DNA of 64,000 nt, taken from Micromonospora rhizosphaerae (GTDB taxonomy: Bacteria; Actinomycetota; Actinomycetes; Mycobacteriales; Micromonosporaceae). A program made the position numbers and the translations under genes. The stretch spans positions 5,518,001 to 5,582,000 of the forward strand of contig NZ_FMHV01000002.1 in assembly GCF_900091465.1 (NCBI RefSeq), read 5' to 3'. Below, in pieces: positions 63,642 through 64,000 of the stretch. Under the pieces are notes generated by a model. It searched no databases, was not told the DNA's origin, and was given only the letters and a program-made list of their open reading frames with translations. Each line of letters opens with the position of its first letter. Position 1 is the first letter of the stretch.

Positions 63642-64000
63642 CCCCCTCCGTCATGGTGGCGGGGTCGACCTGTCTGCTGACCTCCGCACCCGGCGCCGAC
63701 CTGGGAGAAGACGAGCTCGACGGGCTGTTCGTCGACGACTGTCGGCACCTGTCGACGCTGGCACTGCGAGTGCACGGGCGGCCACTGCGGACGCTGCGGT
63801 CCTCCGGCACCACGTCGGTGGCCATCCCGGACACCCCGCGCGGATCCAATCCGCCGTTCGCCGTGCACCGACAGCGCGAGGTGACGGCCGGCCGGCTGGT
63901 CGAGACACTGACACTGCAGTCGTACGTCAACGAGCCGCAGACCGTACGCCTGGGATACCACCTCGCCACCGACTTCGCCGACCAGTTCGAGCTGCGCTCC
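63638..64000 (+). CDS. Glycogen-debranching-type protein, N-terminal part (runs off the window)
   Basis: The first 121 residues contain VAGSTCLLTSAPGADLGEDE, LDGLFVDDCRHLSTLALRVH and LVETLTLQSYVNEPQTVRLG, the N-terminal beta domain of the amylo-alpha-1,6-glucosidase-like family. ATG 63638 overlaps the stop of the GH63-type gene. The 3' end is outside. Confidence 0.82.
   Translation, partial: MTPSVMVAGSTCLLTSAPGADLGEDELDGLFVDDCRHLSTLALRVHGRPLRTLRSSGTTSVAIPDTPRGSNPPFAVHRQREVTAGRLVETLTLQSYVNEPQTVRLGYHLATDFADQFELRS

Overview
The window is GC-rich DNA with GTG and TTG starts, many ATGA/GTGA stop-start overlaps and actinomycete-type families (DUF574 methyltransferase, ECF41 sigma factor, PucR, ROK and LacI regulators, DUF427, DUF2277). 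It fits a mycelial actinobacterium, possibly Micromonosporaceae; the family assignment is inference. No rRNA, tRNA or CRISPR array was seen.

Layout. 1-6745: a TnpB-type insertion sequence has cut the 3' end of a beta-propeller glycosidase gene. Next come a LacI regulator and a sugar ABC transporter (binding protein and two permeases), linked by GACAACGTTGTC-like operators. 6784-9992: an IS5-type scrap, a VOC protein, a 51-residue membrane protein, DUF2277 and DUF427 genes. 9993-16796: a van-like cell-wall module, with a sensor kinase and response regulator divergent from a small ORF, alanine racemase-type enzyme, D-Ala ligase-type enzyme, a frameshifted MurG and a VanX-type dipeptidase. 16881-19828: pntBA transhydrogenase.

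20300-28600 is a mobile-element scrapyard: IS481, Tn3 and ISAs1 remnants, broken host genes and one intact IS5/IS427-type element. Between them lie intact genes for an NADH dehydrogenase-like flavoprotein with an ECF41 sigma factor, and a DUF574 methyltransferase. 28678-38293: a branched-chain-type ABC operon (livKHMGF) divergent from a PucR-type regulator, an FAD amine oxidase and an ALDH7-type dehydrogenase. This reads as an amino-acid or pipecolate/lysine catabolic unit. 38378-45870: a decayed group-4 hydrogenase locus, two paralogous ArsR regulators (one with malic enzyme, one with a SulP transporter) and an IS3-like remnant that truncates a Gfo/Idh gene.

45877-56886: a myo-inositol locus with ABC transporter, isomerases, iolD, iolB, aldolase, iolC, iolE and iolG, and a divergent GntR/HutC regulator. 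iolB has lost its middle and iolC has a one-base frameshift, so the pathway looks broken as sequenced. 57603-64000: a second carbohydrate island with an oxidoreductase, ROK repressor, a fused relic of an ABC transporter, a zinc dehydrogenase, a TIM-barrel isomerase, an MGH1-type glycosidase and the start of a glycogen-debranching-type protein, much of it translationally coupled.
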